The position numbers were made by a program, and so were the translations under genes. This document shows, piece after piece, positions 15,410 to 24,270 of a DNA stretch of 31,398 nt (within the stretch, counting starts at the first letter, position 1; every line of letters starts with the position of its first letter). Origin of the DNA: an uncultured Lachnospiraceae bacterium (GTDB taxonomy: Bacteria; Bacillota; Clostridia; Lachnospirales; Lachnospiraceae); contig CAJUDZ010000035.1 in NCBI GenBank assembly GCA_910584965.1, forward strand, positions 1 through 31,398. Direction: 5' to 3'. Below the pieces are notes generated by a model, which ran no database searches, was not told the DNA's origin, and saw nothing but the letters and a program-made list of their open reading frames with translations.

Positions 15410-16114
15410 ATGTATCGATTGCTGATTGTAGATGATGAAGAGGATATCCGTAACGGTATGTCCAGGGGAATCCCATGGAAGGAATGGGGATTTACGGTAG
15501 TCGGAATTGCGGAAAATGGGGAAGAAGCGGTTTTTTTGACGGAAAAGGAAAAACCGGATGTGGTTTTATCGGATATTCGGATGCCCAAAATGGATGGCGT
15601 TGAATTGATGCAGTATCTGCATGATAATCTGCCGGAAATAAAAATCGTCATCCTGAGCGGATACAATGATCTGGAATATCTGAACATGGCGATTAAAAAC
15701 CAGGTGACGGAGTATATGCTGAAACCGACAGACATCGATGAGTTCGAGCAGTTGTTCCGGAAGATCAGAAAAAATCTGGATGAAGAGAAGAGCAGAAGAG
15801 AAGAGCTGAATCAGCTGAAGCTTGCCGCAATGCAGAGTCAGGCGCTTTCCTATGAAACGGTGCTCAATAACCTGCTGGATGGTTATGTAGGCGACAGCCG
15901 GGAATATGCCTGGAAACAGGAGCTGGAGAAAGAGGGAATGGATTTTAACGCCTGTGTGATGGTGATTCTGGATACCGCATCGGAGAGCGAGGACAACAAA
16001 GACGACAGCTACCGCCTGAAACAGCGGATTATCCGTTACTGCAATTCCAGACAGATGCAGTGGGTCAGCCGGTTTTTCCTTTATAGAGGGGGGGACATAT
16101 TGTCGGTCTGGTGA
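15410..16114 (+). CDS. YesN-type response regulator, N-terminal part (receiver + linker), frameshifted
   Basis: Residues 1-120 are a receiver domain: acidic pocket IVDDEEDIRNG, phosphoacceptor Asp55 in VVLSDIRMPKMDG, and the conserved Lys in YMLKPTD near 104. A helical linker region follows. The frame runs into a TGA at 16112 just after a run of seven G (16088-16094). The missing AraC-type DNA-binding part continues in the -1 frame immediately after. Intact YesN-type regulators are about 400-530 residues, so this is one gene split by a one-base change in a homopolymer: one more G (eight), or two fewer, would restore it. It may be a real mutation, a phase-variable tract or a sequencing error. 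Confidence 0.85.
   Translation: MYRLLIVDDEEDIRNGMSRGIPWKEWGFTVVGIAENGEEAVFLTEKEKPDVVLSDIRMPKMDGVELMQYLHDNLPEIKIVILSGYNDLEYLNMAIKNQVTEYMLKPTDIDEFEQLFRKIRKNLDEEKSRREELNQLKLAAMQSQALSYETVLNNLLDGYVGDSREYAWKQELEKEGMDFNACVMVILDTASESEDNKDDSYRLKQRIIRYCNSRQMQWVSRFFLYRGGDILSVW
16088..16094 (+). other. Run of seven G at the frameshift point
   Basis: The poly-G tract (AGA then seven G then ACAT) is where the response-regulator reading frame breaks. Eight G would give RGGGHIVGLVTLEQ and join both parts; five G would give RGGHIVG. Confidence 0.85.
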
Positions 16115-16656
16115 CGCTTGAACAGATGCGGTTTGAAGAGCCGGGACCGGAGATGCGCCTGCTGAGTGAATGTGTCGAAGAAATGCAGGCGGAAATCGGA
16201 GACATTTACGGCATGGCGCTTCGGGCCGGCATCAGCGATCTGTGCCGCGACGAGCGGATGCTTCCGCTCATTTATCAGGAGACGGAGGCGCGCATGTCCA
16301 GTGTGGAGCCGGATCTGTTGAATAACCAGAAAAAGAGCAATCTGCTGGTTACGGCAGTCAGAGAATATATTGACAGGGAATTTACCTCCAATATGCTGTC
16401 GCTGGAAACGGTAGCGGAGCGGTTCAACAGGAACCCGGCCTACATATCGAAAGTGTTTAAAAAGGGAACGGGATTCAATTTCAGCGACTATATTACGCAG
16501 AAGCGGATGGAAAAGAGCAAGGCGCTTCTGCGCGATATGTCCCTTAAAGTATATGAAATTGCCGAAATGACCGGCTATGCGGATGTATCCAATTTTATTA
16601 AGGTCTTTCGAAAAAAATGCGGGATGAGCCCTAACGAATACCGCAGCCTTATGTAA
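16111..16656 (+). CDS. YesN-type response regulator, C-terminal part (AraC DNA-binding domain)
   Basis: A 181-residue frame that continues the regulator after the poly-G tract. The last 100 residues are an AraC-family double helix-turn-helix: VREYIDREFTSNMLSLETVA, ERFNRNPAYISKVFKKGTG, ITQKRMEKSKALLRD, and the signature MTGYADVSNFIKVFRKK then CGMSPNEYR. The GTG at 16111 overlaps the stop of the first part but has no convincing ribosome site, so independent translation is doubtful; the true protein most likely begins at 15410. If the frameshift is real, this strain would lack a phospho-controlled activator for the operon. The kinase starts 15 bases downstream. Confidence 0.85.
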   Translation: MTLEQMRFEEPGPEMRLLSECVEEMQAEIGDIYGMALRAGISDLCRDERMLPLIYQETEARMSSVEPDLLNNQKKSNLLVTAVREYIDREFTSNMLSLETVAERFNRNPAYISKVFKKGTGFNFSDYITQKRMEKSKALLRDMSLKVYEIAEMTGYADVSNFIKVFRKKCGMSPNEYRSLM

Positions 16657-16671
16657 CCGGGAGCCTGGCGT

Positions 16672-18546
16672 ATGGATAAAAAAAGAAAAATGCGTATTGG
16701 GAAAAGAATAAAGGATTATATCGAACAAAGCCTGCGCCGTCAGCTTGTATTCTGGCTGCTGGCAGGAGTTCTGTTTCCGCTGTCGCTGGTGATCAGTATT
16801 CTTTTCGGACAGACAAGGCAGGAAATGAGGAATCAGAAGGTTTCCGAGATTCATCGGAGAATGCAGGAAACGGCAGACGAAGTTGACCGTTTGTTAGACA
16901 GTGTCGGCGCAGTCTCCGATATGTTTGCTTATGATGAAGAAATTGGCGGATATCTGAAAAAGGAATACGATAAGGTATCGCTGGAAAAGAGAAAGGATAT
17001 TTATGAGCTGATAAATTATTTTAACATAACGGATCCTCTTTCAAAACAGGCAAGGCTCAGCGCGATTTACTGTCCCAACGGCCAGGTACTGAATTTTCTG
17101 GATCCGCTGTGGGACGGAGTGGAAGTTGCGGAACGGATGAAAGAAATCGGCGCGGAGAAGAAAGAAAATCTGTCCATTTTAAAATGGTATCCGCTGGAGG
17201 ATAACTTTTTACGACAGGAGCCGGATGGGAATGCCAGGCTGGGGAAAGTGGTGACGGGCATGAGGCGTATCATCAACTTCTCGTCCGGAAACTGGATATG
17301 CACGCAGTTTTTTCTGCTGCCCGAACAGAATTTTTATGATATATACAGGGAATCTGCGCTGGAACTGAAAGGGATGGTCTATATTCTGGACGGAAACGGC
17401 GGGCTGATTTCGTCTTCCGAGCGAGAGGCGGTACAGGAAGGGAACGTGCCGCAGAGTGTATTGGAGCTGGCCGGACAGGCAGAAGAAAAGTATTTCCGGA
17501 GCCGTTATCAGGGAAAAGAATACTTTGTGGAGTGCATCGGGCTTCAAAACGCGGACTGGCAGATGATTTCCATTGTTCCGGCGGATTCCGCAACGGAATA
17601 TGTGGACCGCTTATTCAGACGGATGGTCATTGTCATGATTTTGTGTATGATAGGATGTATTGCCCTGATCACATGGATTTCACACCGGTTTTTGCAGCCG
17701 GTGGAAGTTTTGGATGCGTCCATGCGGGAGGTGTATAAAGGGAACCTGGAAGCATATGTCAATCCGGACGCATATCACGGGGAGATTAAAAGCATGATGA
17801 TTTACTATAATGATATGCTGATGCAGAACGTGCGTTATATAAATGATATCGTGGAAGCGGAAGAGAAAAAGAAACAGCTGGAGCTGGAAGTGCTGATGGG
17901 CCAGATCAATCCTCATTTTCTTTATAATACGTTGGAAAATATTGTGTGGAAATCCAATGAAGCGGGAATGCCGGATATCGGAAGACTGGCGGCGTCGCTT
18001 GGCAGGCTGTACCGGTTATCCATCGGAAACGGGGAAACGATCACGGGCATCCGGCAGGAGCTTGAGCATGTTACGGCTTATGTCAGCATTCAGAAGAGCC
18101 GCTATAAGGAGCGGGTGAATTTCGAGCTGGATGCGGACAGCGAAAGACTGAGAGAGTATTCCATGATTAAGCTGACGCTTCAGCCGGTGGTGGAAAACTG
18201 TTTTATGTATGCGATGGAAAACATCAATCATCCGTTGAAGATCCGCCTTTCCGTCCGTATTCTGAAGGATACGATCCGGTTTCAGGTAGGGGATAACGGG
18301 AGCGGCCTGACGAGACGCCAGCTGGAAGGTGTGCGCAGACAGATAGAAGAGGGGCATGTCCGCGAGGAAGCCCCAAAGGGACAGAAGAGAAGAGGGACCG
18401 GAATCGGCCTGTACAGCGTCAGGGAGCGAATCGCTATTTACACAGGGCAAAATGACAGTGTCCGGATTCGAAGTAAATCCGGAGTTGGCACTATTGTTAC
18501 CATTACCATACCGAAGCAGAAGCAAAAAGACAAGAATTGCCAATAA
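16672..18546 (+). CDS. YesM-type sensor histidine kinase
   Basis: A 624-residue membrane kinase. One helix at about 24-45, an extracellular sensor domain (about 48-315, cache-like), a second helix at about 316-337, then a HAMP segment (about 338-395). The His_kinase domain has GQINPHFLYNTLENI with phospho-acceptor His415. The ATPase domain shows QPVVENCFMYAM (N box, Asn509), GDNGSGL and GTGIGLYSVRERI. It should phosphorylate the response regulator encoded just upstream in response to an outside carbohydrate cue; pairing is inferred from adjacency. The ATG at 16672 has only a weak ribosome site (GGGAG 8 bases upstream) and follows the regulator by 15 bases, so coupling is likely. Confidence 0.93.
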   Translation: MDKKRKMRIGKRIKDYIEQSLRRQLVFWLLAGVLFPLSLVISILFGQTRQEMRNQKVSEIHRRMQETADEVDRLLDSVGAVSDMFAYDEEIGGYLKKEYDKVSLEKRKDIYELINYFNITDPLSKQARLSAIYCPNGQVLNFLDPLWDGVEVAERMKEIGAEKKENLSILKWYPLEDNFLRQEPDGNARLGKVVTGMRRIINFSSGNWICTQFFLLPEQNFYDIYRESALELKGMVYILDGNGGLISSSEREAVQEGNVPQSVLELAGQAEEKYFRSRYQGKEYFVECIGLQNADWQMISIVPADSATEYVDRLFRRMVIVMILCMIGCIALITWISHRFLQPVEVLDASMREVYKGNLEAYVNPDAYHGEIKSMMIYYNDMLMQNVRYINDIVEAEEKKKQLELEVLMGQINPHFLYNTLENIVWKSNEAGMPDIGRLAASLGRLYRLSIGNGETITGIRQELEHVTAYVSIQKSRYKERVNFELDADSERLREYSMIKLTLQPVVENCFMYAMENINHPLKIRLSVRILKDTIRFQVGDNGSGLTRRQLEGVRRQIEEGHVREEAPKGQKRRGTGIGLYSVRERIAIYTGQNDSVRIRSKSGVGTIVTITIPKQKQKDKNCQ

Positions 18547-18550
18547 AGGT

Positions 18551-18592
18551 AAAATCCTAACGATAGATTTTGGTTGAATTGCACGATACAAT
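18551..18592 (+). promoter_or_regulatory. Candidate activator-dependent promoter of the binding-protein gene
   Basis: TACAAT at 18587-18592 is a good -10 with no recognisable -35. AAAATC / GATTTT (18551-18556, 18566-18571) forms an inverted repeat just upstream, where an activator such as the YesN-type regulator might bind. This is an inference from position. Confidence 0.45.
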
Positions 18593-18628
18593 ATAGACAT
18601 CAAATAAATTGTTGGGAGGAAACGGAAA

Positions 18629-20083
18629 ATGAAAAGAAAAAGATTACTTGCGTTATCTCTTTGTGCGGCAATGGCAGTAACTTCTCTGGCAGGCTGCGGC
18701 GCGGCAAAGGATACGGAAAGCAGTACTGCGCAGACGACGGAAAATACGGAAGCCCCTGCAAAAGCGGAAGAAGAAGTAAAAGCAGAAGAGCCTGCGGAGA
18801 GCAGCGAAGCTTCTACGGAGCAGGAATCTGCCGAAGCGAACACTTCAGACAAACCGTTTGAAGGCGTAACGCTGAAATACGCGACGACACAGACGGCCAG
18901 CACGGGAGAAGAAAACCTGAAACTGATTGAACTCGTAAAAGAGCAGACCGGTATTGAAATCGAGTTTTATGTAATACCGAGCGCCAAAGCGGGTGAAGTG
19001 GATAAGACGCTGGTAAGTTTGATGGCAGGCGATGAAATTGACCTGATTTACAATACCAAGCCGGGTCTGAAAACATTCTACAATGCGGGCGTTTTGGAGC
19101 CTATGAATGCGCTTGCGGCAAATGCGGGATACGATATCAAGGGAACCTACGGCGATTATGTGCCGGAATTTGACGGAGATGTTTACGGACTGCCGGCATT
19201 CTCGGATATCTGGATTACGCTGTATAACAAGCAGATTTTTGATGACGCGGGCGTTCCTTATCCGGAAGCGGAAGGATGGACCTGGGAGAAATATATTGAG
19301 ACGGCACAGAAACTGAACAATCCCGAAAAAGGAATTTACGGTTCCCTGATGCTTGACTATGACTGCTACAACTATATGTATGCGCTTCAGAAGGGATGGG
19401 AGCCGTACAAAGCGGACGGTACCGCGAACTTTGACGATCCGTTATTTAAGGAAAGCCTTGAGTTCTTCTACGGACTCGGCAATACGGAGAAGATTCAGCC
19501 GTCCATTCTGGAGTTCAAGGCAGCCAATATACCGTGGAATGCTTTCGTAAGTACCGGACAGTACGGAATGTTCATGTGCGGCGGATGGGTAACTTCTGTT
19601 CTGAATCAGTTTGACAAGTATCCCAGAGACTGGAAAGTCGGACTGCTTCCGATGCCTTATCCGGAAGGATGCGACAAATCCACGCTGACGGTACCCGGAT
19701 GTTATGCGGTTCCGGTTACGAGCAAGAATAAGGAAGCGGCTTTTGCAGCTGAGGCATGTATGGCAGAAAATCAGTATACGCTTGGTATGGGACGTGTACC
19801 GGCAAGAGTAGACCTGAGCGAAGAGGAGATCAACAGCTACATAGAGGAATCTCTTGCAAAACCGTTTGAATTTGACGCGCTTTCCGTAGATGACTTTAAG
19901 ACGGCATGGTTCGACGGCGGACGCACGGCGCTTTCCGAAAAAATCATCGGTTATGGAGATGCAGCGATTTCGCAGGCAGTTATTGAAGAAGGACAGCTTT
20001 ACGGACAGGACGCACAGGATATCGATACCACCGTATCAAAGATTCAGGAGCGTGCTAACAAAGCGATTGAAGAAGACAAGTAA
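18629..20083 (+). CDS. Extracellular carbohydrate-binding lipoprotein of an ABC transporter (family 1)
   Basis: A 484-residue protein. A lipoprotein signal (MKRKRLLALSLCAAMA, lipobox LAGC, Cys23) is followed by a long Glu/Ala/Ser-rich linker to about residue 75, then a family 1 solute-binding fold (LKYATTQTASTGEEN, LVSLMAGDEIDLIYN, later MFMCGGWVTSVLNQFD and PMPYPEG). It captures an oligosaccharide or similar solute outside the cell and hands it to the two permeases encoded next. The ligand is not predictable. GGGAGGA stands 9 bases before the ATG. It lies first after the regulatory genes, as in many YesMN-controlled loci. Confidence 0.92.
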   Translation: MKRKRLLALSLCAAMAVTSLAGCGAAKDTESSTAQTTENTEAPAKAEEEVKAEEPAESSEASTEQESAEANTSDKPFEGVTLKYATTQTASTGEENLKLIELVKEQTGIEIEFYVIPSAKAGEVDKTLVSLMAGDEIDLIYNTKPGLKTFYNAGVLEPMNALAANAGYDIKGTYGDYVPEFDGDVYGLPAFSDIWITLYNKQIFDDAGVPYPEAEGWTWEKYIETAQKLNNPEKGIYGSLMLDYDCYNYMYALQKGWEPYKADGTANFDDPLFKESLEFFYGLGNTEKIQPSILEFKAANIPWNAFVSTGQYGMFMCGGWVTSVLNQFDKYPRDWKVGLLPMPYPEGCDKSTLTVPGCYAVPVTSKNKEAAFAAEACMAENQYTLGMGRVPARVDLSEEEINSYIEESLAKPFEFDALSVDDFKTAWFDGGRTALSEKIIGYGDAAISQAVIEEGQLYGQDAQDIDTTVSKIQERANKAIEEDK

Positions 20084-20100
20084 ATAAGGTTTGTTTGACA

Positions 20101-20143
20101 GGGACAGTTCCCGAAAGGGAGACTTGGAGGGACTGTTCCTTGT
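20101..20143 (+). promoter_or_regulatory. Intra-operon hairpin between binding-protein and permease genes
   Basis: TCCC-GAAA-GGGA (20109-20120) is a perfect 4-bp stem with a GAAA loop inside a wider imperfect pairing of ACAGGGACAGT with GGGACTGTTCCTTGT, followed by TTT. It could be a partial terminator or an RNA-stabilising structure that keeps binding-protein mRNA more abundant than permease mRNA. Confidence 0.55.
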
Positions 20144-20189
20144 TTATGCCCAAAAACAGGCATATGAGGGTAAGAAGGAGAGGGTTCAT

Positions 20190-21110
20190 ATGAAAAACAA
20201 TACCGGAAAAAAAATGAGGGTTTCCGTTTCTACGGCGCAAAAAAAAGAGAACTTTACGGGTTACGCATTTGTTCTGCCCTATCTTCTGGGGTTCCTGATT
20301 TTCCAGGGTCTTCCTTTTTTCATCGCCATGGTGCTTGGATTCACCAATGCGCGTTACATCAGCAAATTGGAAGAAGTGGAATTTATCGGGCTGAGCAACT
20401 TTATCCGTATGTTTCAGGACACAGATACGATGAAGGCCCTGGGACGCACGGGGATGTATACGCTGATGTATGTACCGCTGATTATGGTATGCGGTTTCTT
20501 TATTGCCTATATGGTAAATAAAGGAATCCATCTGACGAAAATGGTTCGTTCCATGTTTTTCCTGCCTTATGTATCCAATATGGTTGCGGTTGCCGTTGTA
20601 TTTAAACTGCTGCTTGGACCCGGCGGGCCGGTGGTCAACCTGCTGCTGAAAATGGGGATGGAGGAACCGCCTTATCTGCTGTACGGGCTGAATACGGCGC
20701 TTCCCACGGTAGTCTGCATTGCGGTATGGAAAGGTATCGGTCTGAATTTCATCACCTATCTGGCGGCGCTCCAGAACGTATCCTCAGATCTGTTGGAGGC
20801 GGCGCAGATTGACGGAGCGACAAAATGGGAGCGGATCCGGCATATCATTATTCCGTCCGTATCGCCGACTACCTTTTTCCTGCTGATCAGTTCCATCATT
20901 ACGTCCCTGCAGAACTTCACCACGATTCAGGCATTGACGGGAGGCGGACCGGGACAGGCGACGACGGTTATGTCCATCAATATTATCCGTACGGCGTTCA
21001 GTAATTACCAGACCGGTTACGCAAGCGCGCAGGCATTGGTTATGTTCCTGATTGTGCTGGTGATTACGCTGATTCAGTGGCGCGGGCAGAAGAAATGGGT
21101 GAATTATTAA
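20190..21110 (+). CDS. Carbohydrate ABC transporter permease, first subunit (CUT1, MalF/LplB type)
   Basis: About 306 residues with six hydrophobic helices. The cytoplasmic EAA loop is clear (EAAQIDGATKWERIRHIIIP), and QALTGGGPGQATTVMSI is typical of this subunit. It forms the membrane channel with the second permease; the ATPase that powers it is not encoded in the window, so a shared MsmX-like ATPase must be used. ATG 20190 is chosen because AAGGAGAGGG lies just upstream. The frame is open back to 20091 but that part covers the intergenic hairpin. The second permease starts 20 bases downstream. Confidence 0.92.
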   Translation: MKNNTGKKMRVSVSTAQKKENFTGYAFVLPYLLGFLIFQGLPFFIAMVLGFTNARYISKLEEVEFIGLSNFIRMFQDTDTMKALGRTGMYTLMYVPLIMVCGFFIAYMVNKGIHLTKMVRSMFFLPYVSNMVAVAVVFKLLLGPGGPVVNLLLKMGMEEPPYLLYGLNTALPTVVCIAVWKGIGLNFITYLAALQNVSSDLLEAAQIDGATKWERIRHIIIPSVSPTTFFLLISSIITSLQNFTTIQALTGGGPGQATTVMSINIIRTAFSNYQTGYASAQALVMFLIVLVITLIQWRGQKKWVNY

Positions 21111-21130
21111 GGACAAGGGGGTTTATTGAT

Positions 21131-21970
21131 ATGAATACAAAACAAAAAAATAATATAATGTCATGGGTATGGACGGCAATTCTTATCATAATCGGTATTG
21201 TCTGCGTTTATCCGTTCCTGTTCATGCTGTCCTCATCCTTTAAAGTTTCGGGAGATGTGCTTTCCAAGCCTTTGCAGCTGATTCCCGATACGATTACATT
21301 TTCCAACTTCAAGGATTTGTTCGGGGATCCCTATTATGATTTTGGAAAATGGTATATGAACACGATTGTAATGACGGCTGTCACGATCGGTCTGAAAGTT
21401 TTTGTAGTGTCTATTACCGCTTATGCGTTTTCCAAAATCAATTTTAAAGGAAGAGACGCTATCTTTCTCGTACTTCTGACAACCCTGATGATACCGGGCG
21501 ATATTATGCTGATCCCGCGGTATATCATTTTTAAGCAGCTGCACATTCTGGATACGATGTGGTCTCTGGCTCTGCCTGCGACATTTGATATTTATTTTGT
21601 GTTTATGATGCGTCAGGCTTTTATCGGCATACCGGATTCCATAAGCGAGGCGGCCAAGATTGACGGATGCGGGCATTTTATCATATATTCCAGAATCATT
21701 CTTCCGCTGGCAAAACCGTCTATCGTAACGATGATCTTATTTACGTTTGTATGGTCATGGAATGACTATATGGGACCGTATATTTTCATCTCCAGTCTGG
21801 AAAAACAGATGTTGTCGGTAGGTATTAAGCTGTTTACGGAAGGAACGGTTACAGACCCGGCGCTTCAGATGGCGGCGGCTACCGTAGTTCTTATTCCGGT
21901 ATTGGTATTGTTCTTCTTTTCACAGAAATATTTCGTTGAGGGTGTTAATTCCTCAGCGGTAAAAGGATGA
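21131..21970 (+). CDS. Carbohydrate ABC transporter permease, second subunit (CUT1, MalG/YtcP type)
   Basis: About 279 residues with six membrane helices. The EAA loop reads EAAKIDGCGHFIIYSRIILP, and the C-terminus ends in FFFSQKYFVEGV-like sequence, the usual end of MalG-type subunits. It pairs with the preceding permease. ATG 21131 is chosen with AAGGGGG upstream; the frame extends back into the previous gene but has no ribosome site there. Its stop codon overlaps the MFS gene start (ATGA), so the two are translationally coupled, which ties the MFS carrier to this transporter. Confidence 0.92.
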   Translation: MNTKQKNNIMSWVWTAILIIIGIVCVYPFLFMLSSSFKVSGDVLSKPLQLIPDTITFSNFKDLFGDPYYDFGKWYMNTIVMTAVTIGLKVFVVSITAYAFSKINFKGRDAIFLVLLTTLMIPGDIMLIPRYIIFKQLHILDTMWSLALPATFDIYFVFMMRQAFIGIPDSISEAAKIDGCGHFIIYSRIILPLAKPSIVTMILFTFVWSWNDYMGPYIFISSLEKQMLSVGIKLFTEGTVTDPALQMAAATVVLIPVLVLFFFSQKYFVEGVNSSAVKG

Positions 21971-23220
21971 GCGGGAAACAGGCCAGGCGCCTGTTTCTGC
22001 TGTGCTGGTGGGCGTATTTTTCCACTTATCTCGGACGGCTGAATTATTCGGCGGCGCTGACGGAGATCATTGTTTCGGAAGGATTTGATAAGGGGCAGGC
22101 CGGAATTATCGGAACGGGTTTCTTTTTCGCGTATGGAGCCGGACAGTTCGTCAACGGTTTTCTCGGAGACCGGATATCGGTGAAGAAGATGGTTTTTTCC
22201 GGTCTGTTCTTTTCCGGCCTGTGTAATCTGCTGATGGCGGCGGGAAACGGTATCGGGTTTATGACGGCGGTCTGGTGCGTCAACGGTCTCGTACAGTCGA
22301 TGATCTGGTCGCCCATGCTCAGGCTGGTTTCCGAGAACTGTCAGGATGAAAACAGGCAGAAAGTGTGCGCCGCGTTAAACAGTTCCGTTCCGGCCGGGAC
22401 GATGGCGGCCTATGGGATTACGGCGGTAATGCTGATGTATGCCGGCTGGCGTCAGGTATTCCTGATGGCGGGCGTATACCTTCTGTCAGTCTCTTTTGTC
22501 TGGCTCTGCGGCATGCGCGGGGTGGAAAAGGAACCGCTTCGTCCTGCGGAAAAACGTTTCCGGGAGCAGAAGACGAAGGGGCGGAAAGAACCGGATACGG
22601 TAAAGCTGTTTGCCTGTCTTTTGGTGGTTCTGTTTATGCAGGGAGCGTTGAAAGACGGCGTTACGGTCTGGGTTCCGGTTTATATACGCGAAACATACGG
22701 CGTCAGTGCGGTGCTTGCGATTGCGGGAACGATTATCATTCCGCTGTGTAATTTGTCCGGGGTCTTTTTTGCGTCGAAAGCGGGGAGCGGCAAAGGAATG
22801 GATGAGGTAAAGGCGTCGGGCGTCTTTTTCGTGGTCTGTACCGCGGCTCTGGCAGTTCTGTGGGGAATATCGGGAACCGGAATGGCGGTGTCATTCGGCA
22901 TGCTGGCGCTGTCTACGACAACCATGATGGCGGTCAATACGCTGTTGATCGTTACGCTGCCTTCCTGGTTCGGAGCGGTCGGCAGGACGTCTTCCGTTTC
23001 CGGCCTGTTAAATTCCGCGGTTTATGCGGGCGGCGCCCTGTCCACATACGGAATCGGATGGCTGGCGGAAACGGCCGGATGGAAGAGCACAATTTTGGTA
23101 TGGGCATGTATGGCGGCGGCATCCGTGGTGCTGTGCGGCGCGGCGGCCGGAAAATGGCGTGCGTGCCGTCAGAATCTGCTGGAAACAAAAGAAGAACTGA
23201 AAGTTGATGGGAATGTATGA
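21967..23220 (+). CDS. MFS transporter, possibly organophosphate:phosphate antiporter-like
   Basis: A 417-residue protein with about twelve membrane helices. The start (WWAYFSTYLGRLNYSAALTE, then GFDKGQAGIIGTGFFFAYG, GQFVNGFLGDRISVKK) resembles the GlpT/UhpT (OPA) branch of the major facilitator superfamily, which carries sugar phosphates or glycerol 3-phosphate against phosphate. This subfamily call is tentative. The ATG overlaps the stop of the upstream permease by four bases. An MFS carrier in the same operon as a complete ABC system is unusual: it may export a product or take up a second form of the substrate. The PHP gene starts 26 bases after its stop. Confidence 0.85.
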   Translation: MSGKQARRLFLLCWWAYFSTYLGRLNYSAALTEIIVSEGFDKGQAGIIGTGFFFAYGAGQFVNGFLGDRISVKKMVFSGLFFSGLCNLLMAAGNGIGFMTAVWCVNGLVQSMIWSPMLRLVSENCQDENRQKVCAALNSSVPAGTMAAYGITAVMLMYAGWRQVFLMAGVYLLSVSFVWLCGMRGVEKEPLRPAEKRFREQKTKGRKEPDTVKLFACLLVVLFMQGALKDGVTVWVPVYIRETYGVSAVLAIAGTIIIPLCNLSGVFFASKAGSGKGMDEVKASGVFFVVCTAALAVLWGISGTGMAVSFGMLALSTTTMMAVNTLLIVTLPSWFGAVGRTSSVSGLLNSAVYAGGALSTYGIGWLAETAGWKSTILVWACMAAASVVLCGAAAGKWRACRQNLLETKEELKVDGNV

Positions 23221-23246
23221 TGAGGCCGGCTTTATGATGCGGCGGA

Positions 23247-24266
23247 ATGAGAGGGAATATGTCAGAGAAAATCAATCTGCTTCCGGAAGCGGGGCATTTT
23301 TACAAGGCGAATCTTCATTGTCATACCGTTGATTCCGACGGGCGTCTGACACATGAAGAAGTGAAGGCGGAGTATCAGAAACGGGGATACCGGATCGTGG
23401 CGTATACGGACCACAGAAAATACGGATGGTACAGGGAACTGTGCGACCGGGAATTTGTTGCGCTGGCGGCAATGGAAGTGGATATCAATGAACATTTTAA
23501 GGTGCCGGGAGATTTTTCCAGGGTGAAAACATATCATATTAATCTGTACGATGCCATGCCGGAAAAATATCAGGAGGAGAAGCAGCGCAGTCCGCTTCCT
23601 GAAAGAAAGTACTATGATATGGATTACATCAATGATTATATCCGGAAAATGAAAGCGTACGGTTTTTTTGCCTGCTATAACCATCCTTACTGGTCGCTTC
23701 AGAATTATGAGGACTATAAGGGCCTGAGGGGGTTCTGGGGGATGGAAATTTATAATTACGGCTGTGATCTGGACGGGATGTACGGTTTTCATCCCCAGAG
23801 CTATGATGAAATGCTGCGGCTGGGAAACAGGCTGTTTTGCGTGGCGGCGGACGATAACCATAATGCGTTTCCTTTTGAAGACCCCCTGTCCGATTCTTTT
23901 GGCGGCTTTACGATGGTGAAAGCGCCGGAACTGACTTACGGGGCGGTGACGGAAGCGCTGCTTAACGGAAATTTCTATAGCTCCATGGGACCGGAAATTC
24001 ATGGATTATCCGTGGAAGACGGCGTGCTGAAAGTGGAAACGAGTCCCGTCGATAAAATCTTTGTTATGACGCAGGGCCGTAATTGTTACAGGAAAGCGGC
24101 CGTACTGGGACAGACCATTTCCGGCGGAAGCTTTTCGCTGAACGGAACGGAAGGATATATCCGCGTACAGATCAGGGACAGAGAGGGCCGTTACGCATGC
24201 AGCAACGCGTATGAGATGAGAGGGAACACACCGGTTCTGCGAAGCTATGATATGACTGTGGAATGA
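23247..24266 (+). CDS. PHP domain phosphoesterase
   Basis: A 339-residue protein. The metal-binding set of the PHP fold is complete: ANLHCHTVDSDG (His24, His26, Asp31), AYTDH (Asp55, His56), AAMEVD (Glu77), CYNHPYW (His146) and AADDNHN (Asp203, His205). Residues about 215-320 form a C-terminal beta domain as in COG0613-like proteins. PHP enzymes hydrolyse phosphoesters or cyclic phosphodiesters with a trinuclear metal site. As last gene of the uptake operon, it probably acts on an imported phosphorylated compound (inference). The alternative ATG at 23259 follows GAGAGGG closely and may be the true start. A strong terminator follows the stop. Confidence 0.88.
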   Translation: MRGNMSEKINLLPEAGHFYKANLHCHTVDSDGRLTHEEVKAEYQKRGYRIVAYTDHRKYGWYRELCDREFVALAAMEVDINEHFKVPGDFSRVKTYHINLYDAMPEKYQEEKQRSPLPERKYYDMDYINDYIRKMKAYGFFACYNHPYWSLQNYEDYKGLRGFWGMEIYNYGCDLDGMYGFHPQSYDEMLRLGNRLFCVAADDNHNAFPFEDPLSDSFGGFTMVKAPELTYGAVTEALLNGNFYSSMGPEIHGLSVEDGVLKVETSPVDKIFVMTQGRNCYRKAAVLGQTISGGSFSLNGTEGYIRVQIRDREGRYACSNAYEMRGNTPVLRSYDMTVE

Positions 24267-24270
24267 GAAT

